Shown here piece by piece: positions 1 to 6,028 of a DNA stretch of 6,105 nucleotides. The stretch covers positions 1-6,105 of the forward strand of contig DAOUVH010000067.1 of assembly GCA_030667725.1 (NCBI GenBank), written 5' to 3'. The notes below the pieces were generated by a model that saw only the letters and a list, made by a program, of their open reading frames with translations, had not been told where the DNA came from and made no database searches. The stretch comes from Candidatus Cloacimonadota bacterium (GTDB taxonomy: Bacteria > Cloacimonadota > Cloacimonadia > Cloacimonadales > TCS61). Made by a program: the position numbers and the translations under genes. Every line of letters begins with the position of its first letter. Positions within the stretch are counted from its first letter, which is position 1.

Positions 1-1914
1 ATTGAAGATTACGTTGCAGTATTTTCACTTCAAGACAGAGCCGGATATGAAACATTCTCAGATCTTACTACATTTGATATTGTTAATGCTGCTGACCTTC
101 CAAAAATATCTGATGAATGGACAGTTGAAGATAGAAAAAACGACAAGGGTGATTACAATGCAATTTACTGGGAAAAGCCAACAGTTTTCTTAACTAACTG
201 TACATATTTGAATAATGATAAAACAAAAATTCTTGTTAATTATGATATTTACAAAAATGTAAAATATGATAAAATTAAGAATGTTTATTTTACCGTTTTT
301 GATGAATCGGGTAATAAAATTACTACGATCAACGAATTTTATCAAGATAGCAAACTTAAAATCATGCTAGCAAAACCATCTAATAAAGTTTCTTTCGAGA
401 TGAGAGTTGTAGCTAATGGAGACACTGGTGAAGACCAGATTTTCACTCAGGATCTTATCTTTAATCCAGATGTAAAATCTCTGCAGCCGGGAGTATTATA
501 TCTCAATGGTGAAGAGGTTAATAAATATACTTACTCAGTTTATAAGAATAATTATTCAAATGAAGAATGGCGACTTTCCAAGAACACTCTCGGAGCTCAG
601 AGAGAGATAGTTGATAACGTGAGTTATAGAAGCATTATCTTTAAAATTGTTAGCAAATTTGATGCAGAGAAAGGCTTGTTCTTAGTAACTCCAACATTCC
701 AGGTAAGAATGGATGATGAGTTGGAAAACCGTATTATGACAAATCTTTATGCAGAAGAGGTCGCAAAGTCTCTTGAAGGGTATAAAGAGGAAATTGCAAA
801 TTATACAGCATCAAAAGATACCTTGGAAACTGAAGCAGATCTTGCTAATGCTGATGATGCTATTGAGCACTATCAAGCTCAGATCGATCTTACCGAAAAT
901 AATCCTATCCTGCAAAAAGCTGCAACCTTCAAGAATAATAAAGCAAGAATTAAATTCATAGAAAAAGTTAAAACTATTGCAGCTCGTTCTTTTAAATATA
1001 AGATGGTAAAAACTGATGGGAAAGCACACTTTGCACTTTCGGAAGTTTACACCACAGAAGAAGTAGGTACATTACCATTCAATGAATCTGCCAGAGAAAC
1101 CTATACAACATTGGGAATGGATCATTTCTATCCGATCCCAAACTGGTTCCAGGCAGATAAATTACCAGCTCTTATCGCTACATTTATCTTCGGGTTTATG
1201 GTTTTCTTCATGATCAAACAGGCAAAGAGTGGTAAAGAACTTTATATCAGACCTATCGCCGGTATCGATGAAATTGATAATGCTATCGGGCGTGCAACTG
1301 AGATGGGAAGACCAATTCTTTTTGTTCCTGGTCTCTCGGGAATTACTGATGTAGCAACGTTAGCCGGACTTTCAATATTAGGTCGTGTTGCCAAGAAGGC
1401 TGCTGAATATGATACTAGAATATTAGTGCCGGTACGTGATTACATCGTACTTCCAATTGCACAGGAAGTAGTAAAAGAAGCTCACTATGAGGCTGGGCGA
1501 CCAGACTCTCATGATAAGAACAGTGTTTTCTTTATCACAACAGCACAATTTGCATTTGTTGCCGGAGTAAACGGTATTATGATCCGTGAGAAAACTGCCA
1601 CGAACTTCTATATGGGAATGTTCTGGGCAGAAGCACTTATTATGACAGAAACAGGAAATACAACCGGAGCTATCCAGATATCCGGAACTGATGCCGTTAC
1701 CCAGATCCCGTTCTTTATTACTACTTGTGACTACACACTTATTGGAGAAGAATTATATGCTGCTTCAGCTTACCTTGCACGTGAACCGCTGCAACTTGGA
1801 ACTCTGAAAGCAGTTGATTATACTAAATTTATTATATTAGCGTTTGTAATTATCGGAACTTTGTTGTCAACGGTTCATGCCACGTTCCTGATAAATGCAT
1901 TCCCTGAAAAATAG
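1..1914 (+). CDS. DUF6754-like membrane protein with FN3-like ectodomain (5' partial)
   Basis: The reading frame is open from base 1, so the start codon lies left of the window. 637 residues are visible. Residues 1-34 look like the end of one fibronectin-III-like domain. Residues about 38-157 look like a second, with an 'AIYWEKP' strand, 'VNYDIYKN' and a closing 'FEMRVVANG'. Residues 240-330 are charged and helical, possibly coiled coil. A membrane helix spans 388-405, followed by positive residues (K406, K409, K412), so the N-terminal part is probably outside and the next domain in the cytoplasm. Residues 412-600 match my recollection of DUF6754: 'LYIRPIAGIDEIDNAIGRA', 'PILFVPGLSGITDVATLAG', 'SGTDAVTQIPFF', 'TCDYTLIGEELYAASAYLA'. 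A final helix spans 610-631. The family has no established function that I know of. It heads four co-oriented membrane-protein genes. A TTG at 208 is not the start, because the FN3-like sequence continues upstream of it. Confidence 0.88.
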   Translation: MEDYVAVFSLQDRAGYETFSDLTTFDIVNAADLPKISDEWTVEDRKNDKGDYNAIYWEKPTVFLTNCTYLNNDKTKILVNYDIYKNVKYDKIKNVYFTVFDESGNKITTINEFYQDSKLKIMLAKPSNKVSFEMRVVANGDTGEDQIFTQDLIFNPDVKSLQPGVLYLNGEEVNKYTYSVYKNNYSNEEWRLSKNTLGAQREIVDNVSYRSIIFKIVSKFDAEKGLFLVTPTFQVRMDDELENRIMTNLYAEEVAKSLEGYKEEIANYTASKDTLETEADLANADDAIEHYQAQIDLTENNPILQKAATFKNNKARIKFIEKVKTIAARSFKYKMVKTDGKAHFALSEVYTTEEVGTLPFNESARETYTTLGMDHFYPIPNWFQADKLPALIATFIFGFMVFFMIKQAKSGKELYIRPIAGIDEIDNAIGRATEMGRPILFVPGLSGITDVATLAGLSILGRVAKKAAEYDTRILVPVRDYIVLPIAQEVVKEAHYEAGRPDSHDKNSVFFITTAQFAFVAGVNGIMIREKTATNFYMGMFWAEALIMTETGNTTGAIQISGTDAVTQIPFFITTCDYTLIGEELYAASAYLAREPLQLGTLKAVDYTKFIILAFVIIGTLLSTVHATFLINAFPEK

Positions 1915-1918
1915 GAGG
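1913..1918 (+). promoter_or_regulatory. SD of the second operon gene, overlapping the upstream stop
   Basis: AGGAGG sits four bases before the ATG at 1923 and overlaps the TAG stop (1912-1914) of the preceding gene. It fixes the start of the second gene and suggests translational coupling. Confidence 0.8.
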
Positions 1919-1922
1919 ATAG

Positions 1923-2546
1923 ATGAAACGACAAATTCCTTTAATAATAATCATGACCCTGGGATTTATGTTTGTAGCACATTCATTTATCCCGCATAAA
2001 GTATCTGCTGATTTCTTCGATTGGTTCCAGGATTGGGTAAAAGCCGTATCACCATTCGCAGTGTCACTTGGTATTATGAGTTTATTCATGGTTCATGGAA
2101 CCAAGATCAAACGTAAAGTTCCTAACTGGCAATACAGTGTTATAACATTAGCCGGACTTGTATTTACAGCACTGGCAGGTTTTGTATGGGGAACACAATC
2201 CGGCACACCATACATGTGGTTGTTCGAGAACGTTCAAATGCCTATGAGTGCTACCATGTTTTCTTTATTGGCATTTTATATTGCCTCTGCAGCATACAAG
2301 GCTTTCCGTGCCAGATCTGCAGAAGCTACAGTACTTCTTGTTGCGGCTATCATCGTTATGATTGGTCAAGTTCCACTTGGGGCTATGATCTCAAAATGGA
2401 TACCTGAAACATCTACCTGGATATTGAATGTTCCTAACCTTGCTGCTAAACGCGCTATTATGATAGGTGTGGGACTTGGAATAACAGCTACTTCACTTAA
2501 GATATTGCTTGGAATAGAGAGAACTTATCTGGGCGGAGGTGACTAA
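1923..2546 (+). CDS. Polytopic membrane protein, DUF6754-operon gene 2
   Basis: The product has 207 aa and is strongly hydrophobic. Residues 1-29 look like a signal peptide: MKR, then a hydrophobic stretch 5-23, then 'HKVSA' before D30 as a plausible cleavage site. If uncleaved, this is an extra helix. Further predicted helices lie at about 41-59, 71-89, 108-125, 135-154 and 177-196, giving five after the leader. Positive clusters at 'KIKRK' (61-65) and 'KAFRARS' (126-132) mark cytoplasmic loops. Residues 30-38 are aromatic and acidic ('DFFDWFQDW') and would lie at the outer membrane face. The gene starts eight bases after the stop of gene 1, and its stop is one base from the ATG of gene 3, so it is clearly part of the operon. 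I do not recognise the family and see no catalytic motif. A structural or channel-like subunit of a complex with its neighbours is inference. Confidence 0.85.
   Translation: MKRQIPLIIIMTLGFMFVAHSFIPHKVSADFFDWFQDWVKAVSPFAVSLGIMSLFMVHGTKIKRKVPNWQYSVITLAGLVFTALAGFVWGTQSGTPYMWLFENVQMPMSATMFSLLAFYIASAAYKAFRARSAEATVLLVAAIIVMIGQVPLGAMISKWIPETSTWILNVPNLAAKRAIMIGVGLGITATSLKILLGIERTYLGGGD
2535..2542 (+). promoter_or_regulatory. Strong SD that decides the start of operon gene 3
   Basis: GGAGGTGA, very close to a full anti-SD complement, lies inside the last codons of gene 2. It is five bases before the ATG at 2548. An in-frame GTG at 2539 is part of this SD itself and so is not a credible start. Confidence 0.85.
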
Positions 2547-2547
2547 A

Positions 2548-3501
2548 ATGAATAAGAATGTAATCAAATTCTTTGATAAGATACAGAATATTGACAGGCG
2601 TTACATCTACATTGTTGTAGCGTTTTCTATTATTATTCCTCTTCTTATCCCATTTAATTCACCTACATACGTTACTAAACCTACAGAAGATATTTATAAA
2701 AAAATAGATTCTTTTGCTGGTGATGAGAATAAAGCAGTGTTGATGTCATTTACGCATGATGCAGGTACAATGCCGGAATTATTCCCGATGGAAGTTGCCG
2801 TATTAAGACATTGTTTTGAAAGAAATATAAAGGTTTTTACGATTTGTTGGCTACCTACAGCTGCTCCGTTGGTAGACTATGCTCTTAATACTGCTCGAGA
2901 AGATTTTGATGTTCAATCCGGTGTTGACTATTGTAATTTTGGCTATAAGCCATACGTTTTGAGATTACCAATAATGCTTGGAATGGGAGATGACATTGCA
3001 AAAGCGGTTGAAACAGATTCTCAAGGTAGAAAAATTGAGAACTTGGAAATCATGAAGAATATCAAGAACTATGATGATATGAATTTGGTTGTCGATTTTG
3101 CTGCAAGTACTAGTGCTCTTCAATGGATCACTTATGCCAGAGCAAGATTTGGTGCTAACATTGCTGCCGGTGTTACAGCTGTTATGGTTGCTGATAACTA
3201 TCCTTATTTGCAGACAGGTCAATTGATGGGTATGTTCAGGGGACTTAAGGGTGCTGCTGAATATGAAAAGCTGGTTGATGTTTTTGCGGCTTATGAAAGC
3301 GAAGATTATCCAAATGGAAGACCATTTAGTAAAGAGATCATTAAGGAAACAAGTATTCCAATAACTGGAGATACAGTTCCTTATAAATACAAAAAAGCAC
3401 GAATTGGTATGAACGCACAATCTGTTGCTCATATCATGATGATCGTTTTCATTCTTCTTGGTAATATTGGTTTTTTCATTACCAGGAAAAAGGAATTATA
3501 G
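2548..3501 (+). CDS. Membrane-anchored protein with large extracytoplasmic domain, DUF6754-operon gene 3
   Basis: The product has 317 aa from the ATG at 2548. A positive N-terminus (residues 1-18, with R17-R18) precedes a helix at about 19-36. A second helix lies at 293-311 and ends in 'TRKKEL'. By the positive-inside rule both ends are cytoplasmic and residues 39-292 are outside. The large domain alternates predicted strands and helices: 'KAVLMSFTHDAGTMPELFP' (62-80), 'NIKVFTICWLP' (93-103), 'RLPIMLGMGDDI' (139-150), 'NLVVDFAASTSALQW' (179-193), 'GVTAVMVADNYPY' (208-220). That pattern suggests an alpha/beta sandwich, perhaps Rossmann-like. I recognise no named family and no signal peptide or lipobox. 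It is separated by one base from gene 2 and nine from gene 4. A sensing, binding or assembly role in a membrane complex is inference only. Confidence 0.85.
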   Translation: MNKNVIKFFDKIQNIDRRYIYIVVAFSIIIPLLIPFNSPTYVTKPTEDIYKKIDSFAGDENKAVLMSFTHDAGTMPELFPMEVAVLRHCFERNIKVFTICWLPTAAPLVDYALNTAREDFDVQSGVDYCNFGYKPYVLRLPIMLGMGDDIAKAVETDSQGRKIENLEIMKNIKNYDDMNLVVDFAASTSALQWITYARARFGANIAAGVTAVMVADNYPYLQTGQLMGMFRGLKGAAEYEKLVDVFAAYESEDYPNGRPFSKEIIKETSIPITGDTVPYKYKKARIGMNAQSVAHIMMIVFILLGNIGFFITRKKEL

Positions 3502-3506
3502 GGGGG
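3499..3506 (+). promoter_or_regulatory. G-rich SD of operon gene 4
   Basis: TAGGGGGG begins with the stop codon of gene 3 and precedes the ATG at 3511 by four bases. It is G-rich rather than the usual GGAGG, but position and spacing fit a ribosome binding site. Confidence 0.65.
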
Positions 3507-3510
3507 AAAC

Positions 3511-4110
3511 ATGTTTGAAACAATAAGTAATTTCGTAGCAGCATTCCTAACCTTGAGTATCTTCTCGTTCTTATATAAAGACAATCCTTTCTATAAATTC
3601 GCAGAAGCTTTACTTGTTGGTGTTTCTATGGGTTATGCTATTCCATTGGTTTATGAAAACGTGTTTTTACCATATGTTTACACACCTATTTTCTTAAGCC
3701 ATAAATTTATTATTATTATACCTGCTTTGTTAGGTTCACTCTATATGTTCAGATTCAGTAAGAATTTGGGCTGGCTGGCTAGATATCCAATCGTGTTTGG
3801 TATGGCTATTGTTGGTATGAGCGTACCAATGTCTTTACACTCATCTGTACTTGTGCAAATGAGAAGTGCAATGCTGCCAATAGATGGCATCAATTCCGCT
3901 CTTATCTTTATTGGAACAGTAACTATTCTATTGTATTTCTTCTTCTCGAAAGCGCATAAAGGTATTTATGGTAAAGTTACCAACATAGGGATCTGGTTCA
4001 TGATGATCGGGTTCGGTGCTTCATTTGGATATACTGTGATGGCTCGTGTATCATTGCTTATCGGGCGTATTCAATTCCTGTTGGGAGACTGGCTGGGATT
4101 AATAAAATAA
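3511..4110 (+). CDS. Polytopic membrane protein, DUF6754-operon gene 4
   Basis: The product has 199 aa, mostly hydrophobic. Predicted helices lie at about 4-21, 31-49, 65-80, 92-109, 128-146 and 157-178, with a short amphipathic tail at 180-198. The loop 'YKDNPFYKFAE' (22-32) before helix 2 and 'RFSKNLGWLARYP' (81-93) before helix 4 carry most of the charge. I have an impression, unverified, that this N-terminal pattern (a short helix, 'NP.Y.FAE' and a glycine-rich helix) recurs in membrane proteins next to DUF6754 genes. There is no cleavable signal peptide and no transporter or enzyme motif that I recognise. It is the last gene before a strong terminator, so it closes the operon. It is probably an integral subunit working with the three preceding products. 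Confidence 0.83.
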   Translation: MFETISNFVAAFLTLSIFSFLYKDNPFYKFAEALLVGVSMGYAIPLVYENVFLPYVYTPIFLSHKFIIIIPALLGSLYMFRFSKNLGWLARYPIVFGMAIVGMSVPMSLHSSVLVQMRSAMLPIDGINSALIFIGTVTILLYFFFSKAHKGIYGKVTNIGIWFMMIGFGASFGYTVMARVSLLIGRIQFLLGDWLGLIK

Positions 4111-4128
4111 GCAATAAAAGATAAAATT

Positions 4129-4156
4129 AAAGCCCCTCAGAACGAGGGGCTTTTTT
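4129..4156 (+). terminator. Intrinsic terminator, probably bidirectional
   Basis: The stem GCCCCTC/GAGGGGC is extended by AAA/TTT to ten perfect pairs. It has a five-base loop AGAAC (4139-4143) and a run of six T (4151-4156). It ends the four-gene operon 18 bases after the last stop. On the minus strand the hairpin is followed by TTTAATTTT, so it may also stop transcripts from the convergent glycosyltransferase gene. Confidence 0.95.
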
Positions 4157-4185
4157 GTTACTCAAATGCAAAAATTTTGTTTTCT

Positions 4186-4194
4186 GTCACTCTG
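4186..4194 (+). repeat. Extra copy of GTCACTCTG motif
   Basis: GTCACTCTG is identical to nine bases at 4221-4229, giving a direct repeat with a 35-base period. It lies just outside the putative inverted-end element and may be the remnant of another repeat end. Confidence 0.5.
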
Positions 4195-4218
4195 CCTGCT
4201 GAGTATTAATTTCTTTTC

Positions 4219-4392
4219 TCGTCACTCTGAGGAATCTACTTGCCCTAGTGGAATTGTGCTTTGCACACCTGTTTCACAGGATTCCACGGGGCTTGCTGTT
4301 ACTTTTAACGAAGAGCAGAGGAAAAACTGAGTGACAATTTTTAGTTTATTCTTCCTTAGGAGAGCAACGTGTAAGACTTGTCAGAATGACGA
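4219..4392. repeat. Putative 174-bp inverted-end repeat element (MITE-like or REP-like)
   Basis: The left end TCGTCACTCTGA (4219-4230) and right end TCAGAATGACGA (4381-4392) are inverted copies with 11 of 12 matches. Nested inside is a second inverted pair, GTCACTC (4221-4227) and GAGTGAC (4329-4335), perfect over seven bases. Between them sits a highly paired 40-base segment (4248-4287). No protein is encoded and no clear target-site duplication flanks it. GTCATTCTGA-type ends are, to my recollection, common in dispersed intergenic repeats of several environmental bacterial groups, but copy number cannot be seen from one window. It could instead be two adjacent shorter repeats. Confidence 0.55.
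4248..4287. repeat. Perfect three-way-junction palindrome inside the repeat
   Basis: The outer stem is GTGGAAT (4248-4254) with ATTCCAC (4281-4287). It encloses two abutting 13-base hairpins: TGTGC-TTT-GCACA (4255-4267) and CCTGT-TTC-ACAGG (4268-4280). All 40 bases are used with no unpaired junction base, and only the two three-base loops are single-stranded. GCCC (4242-4245) and GGGC (4289-4292) can extend the outer stem across a small 2x1 internal loop. It may act as folded RNA from either strand or as a DNA structure. Its function is unknown. Confidence 0.7.
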
Positions 4393-5670
4393 TATTTTTG
4401 ATACAAATTTATCTAAAACAGTATTCAATTCTCTGGTCAAGCTCACACAACTATATCTATTAATATCTTGTGATCCGATCTCTTTTCCCTGTTTCCAGAG
4501 CTCATAAACATATTCAATATGATCTGCGATTTTATCTACTTCATCATATTGGAACATTTTCCCACTTCCAGTCTCATGCAATATTTTTGCCGGTTCGCTT
4601 TCTATGGGTCCTACTCCCAAGATAGTTACACCTGAACCCATGTATTCAAAAATCTTGGCAGTTATTATTCCTTCGTTATTCTTCACATTGTTTATCATTA
4701 GCAGCAGCATAGAAGAATTTGACATCAGCTCAATTGCTTTCCGATGAGTGATATGATGATGAAATTCAACGATCCCGCTATCATCCAGCTTGTTTAACTG
4801 CTCTTTAACTTCTTCAGAGATATTCCCCCAGAAATTCATTTTAATATTTGATATCTCTTTATTATGAAGCAGGATAATTGCTTTTAAAACTGAGATCGGA
4901 TTTGATTCGGGAGGAAGTGTTCCAAAGTAGTTAAGATTAAAATTATCATCGATCCTCTTTTTCATAATTTCCATATAATCATAAGGATCGAAACCATTCG
5001 TGATAAAATGAATTTTATCCGACGAACAATTGAGATCAGAGATGATCTTCTGTGATGCAGCAATTATCGCATCACTGTTTTTCACAACTTTATTTTCCAG
5101 CAGCTTGTCAAAATAGCTGGTTGCCTTCAAACGCTTAACATTTTTGAGATAACCCATTTGAGTCCAGGGATCTCTGAAATCAGCTATCCAGTTTATATTA
5201 TACTTTTTCTTCAACTTTAGTCCGATTAGATGAGTAGAATGTGGTGGTCCTGTTGTTACTATGGCATCATATCTATTTGCTAGCAGCTCTTCTTTGGCTG
5301 CCTTATAAGCAAATCTATTCCAAATTTTACGCGCATCAGGAATCACTAAATTCAGCCGTATCCAAATAGATACTTTTTTGAACAGGGAATCAGCTGCATT
5401 AATTTCCAAACTACCATAAGGTACTTTGCTCTCCCCAGATTTCTTATACAGACCGCCAAAAGTTGGCGTTTTTGTCCGAATCACTTTAAGTTCTTTGGGA
5501 ATATCTTTCAATAACGACTCATCGATTGCAGGATAATCTCCATTTTGAGTTGTGATAATCGTAGATTCCCACCCATGCCTTGGCAGATATTTTAAAAACC
5601 TGAGCCAGCGCTGCACACCAACCCCACCGCAGGGAGGCCAGTAATAGACTATAACCAATAATTTCTTCAT
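4381..5670 (-). CDS. GT-B fold glycosyltransferase, GT4-like
   Basis: The product has 429 aa and is probably a cytosolic or membrane-associated enzyme moving a sugar from a nucleotide-sugar donor to a surface-glycan or polysaccharide acceptor. Seen in the sequence: the N-terminal 'YYWPPCGGVGVQR' (9-21) with the glycine-rich loop after the first strand; 'PDARKIW' (111-117); 'TTGPPHSTH' (139-147); 'DFRDPWT' (164-170); 'ITNGFDPYDY' (223-232) opening the C-terminal half; 'NYFGTL' (247-252); 'AKIFEYMGSG' (338-347) and 'GVGP' (352-355) in the donor-binding region. This order fits GT4-like enzymes, and the length is usual. The two glutamates around the donor loop (E333, E342) have eight residues between them rather than the classic seven. 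There is no signal peptide or membrane helix. The start ATG at 5668-5670 follows a weak AAAGGGA SD. The last codons (S-S-F-stop) are the right end of the adjacent repeat. Donor and acceptor cannot be told. Confidence 0.9.
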   Translation of the reverse strand: MKKLLVIVYYWPPCGGVGVQRWLRFLKYLPRHGWESTIITTQNGDYPAIDESLLKDIPKELKVIRTKTPTFGGLYKKSGESKVPYGSLEINAADSLFKKVSIWIRLNLVIPDARKIWNRFAYKAAKEELLANRYDAIVTTGPPHSTHLIGLKLKKKYNINWIADFRDPWTQMGYLKNVKRLKATSYFDKLLENKVVKNSDAIIAASQKIISDLNCSSDKIHFITNGFDPYDYMEIMKKRIDDNFNLNYFGTLPPESNPISVLKAIILLHNKEISNIKMNFWGNISEEVKEQLNKLDDSGIVEFHHHITHRKAIELMSNSSMLLLMINNVKNNEGIITAKIFEYMGSGVTILGVGPIESEPAKILHETGSGKMFQYDEVDKIADHIEYVYELWKQGKEIGSQDINRYSCVSLTRELNTVLDKFVSKISSF

Positions 5671-5744
5671 TTATTTTATCCCTTTGACAACTTTGGTGTT
5701 AATGATCTTTTTGTCCAAAAGTTTCTAAGAAAGGAATAAAGAGT
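5671..5744. other. Divergent intergenic region
   Basis: These 74 bases separate the minus-strand glycosyltransferase from the plus-strand hypothetical gene and should hold both promoters if the genes are independent. A perfect TTGACA lies at 5684-5689 on the plus strand, but I see no convincing -10 box at 16-18 bases, so no promoter is assigned. Confidence 0.4.
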
Positions 5745-6002
5745 ATGCGTCCGATAGAAAGAAAAATATTTAATAAGATCAAAGAAAAAAGCATTACAAT
5801 GGATGATGTATTGGAAGTTCTTGATGGTACACCTACCCAGGAAATGAAAAAAAGCTTTCAGGATGATTGCCTGTTCCAATCTGACAAATACTTTGCCAAG
5901 AACATTATAAACTCTCTTTTGAGAAGCAGGCTGATAAAACAGGAAGGTGACAGGTTTTTCAAGAACGAGAAGAAAAAGGAAGAGAAGAAAGAAGAAAAAT
6001 AG
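5745..6002 (+). CDS. Small charged hypothetical protein with lysine/glutamate tail
   Basis: The product has 85 aa, with no recognised family, signal peptide or membrane helix. Residues 1-70 look mostly helical: 'IERKIFNKIKEKSITMDDVLEVL' (4-26), a turn 'DGTPTQEMKK' (27-36), then 'KYFAKNIINSLLRSRLIKQEGDRFF' (48-72). The segment ending 'SRLIKQEGDRFF' resembles the last helix and wing of a small winged-helix fold, which is only a suggestion. Residues 73-85 are almost purely K and E, a low-complexity tail. AAGGA (5731-5735) lies nine bases before the ATG and supports the start. Its stop is 26 bases from the next gene on the same strand, so the two are probably co-transcribed. It could be cytosolic and act with the following membrane-anchored product. 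No function is assigned. Confidence 0.7.
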   Translation: MRPIERKIFNKIKEKSITMDDVLEVLDGTPTQEMKKSFQDDCLFQSDKYFAKNIINSLLRSRLIKQEGDRFFKNEKKKEEKKEEK

Positions 6003-6016
6003 TTAGAAAAACAAAA

Positions 6017-6021
6017 AGGAG
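6017..6021 (+). promoter_or_regulatory. SD of the right-edge gene
   Basis: AGGAG lies seven bases before the ATG at 6029. This is ideal spacing and supports a real start although only the first 25 codons are visible. Confidence 0.8.
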
Positions 6022-6028
6022 TTGAAAA

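Noticed and set aside
208..210. TTG as the start of the first gene
   Set aside because: The frame is open from base 1 and the translation upstream is FN3-like ('AIYWEKP'). No SD precedes the TTG, so the gene begins outside the window.
1850..2089. 79-codon open frame on the minus strand across the gene 1/gene 2 junction
   Set aside because: It is antisense to two well-supported membrane-protein genes and shows no protein-like pattern.
2539..2541. GTG as an earlier start for operon gene 3
   Set aside because: It lies inside the GGAGGTGA SD that serves the ATG at 2548 and has no good SD of its own.
2965..3432. 155-codon open frame on the minus strand
   Set aside because: It is fully antisense to operon gene 3, rich in Ser, Cys, Ile and Asn, with no family resemblance. 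It looks like a shadow of the real gene.
4219..4392. CRISPR array or attachment site
   Set aside because: The repeats are short, inverted and irregularly spaced, with no spacers, no nearby tRNA and no integrase.
5684..5706. TTGACA as a sigma-70 promoter for the 85-aa gene
   Set aside because: The -35 hexamer is perfect, but no TATAAT-like box lies 16-18 bases downstream. The nearest TTAATG is only nine bases away.
5676..5879. 67-codon open frame on the minus strand
   Set aside because: It overlaps the divergent intergenic region and the start of the 85-aa gene. The composition is unconvincing, and the plus-strand gene has the better SD.
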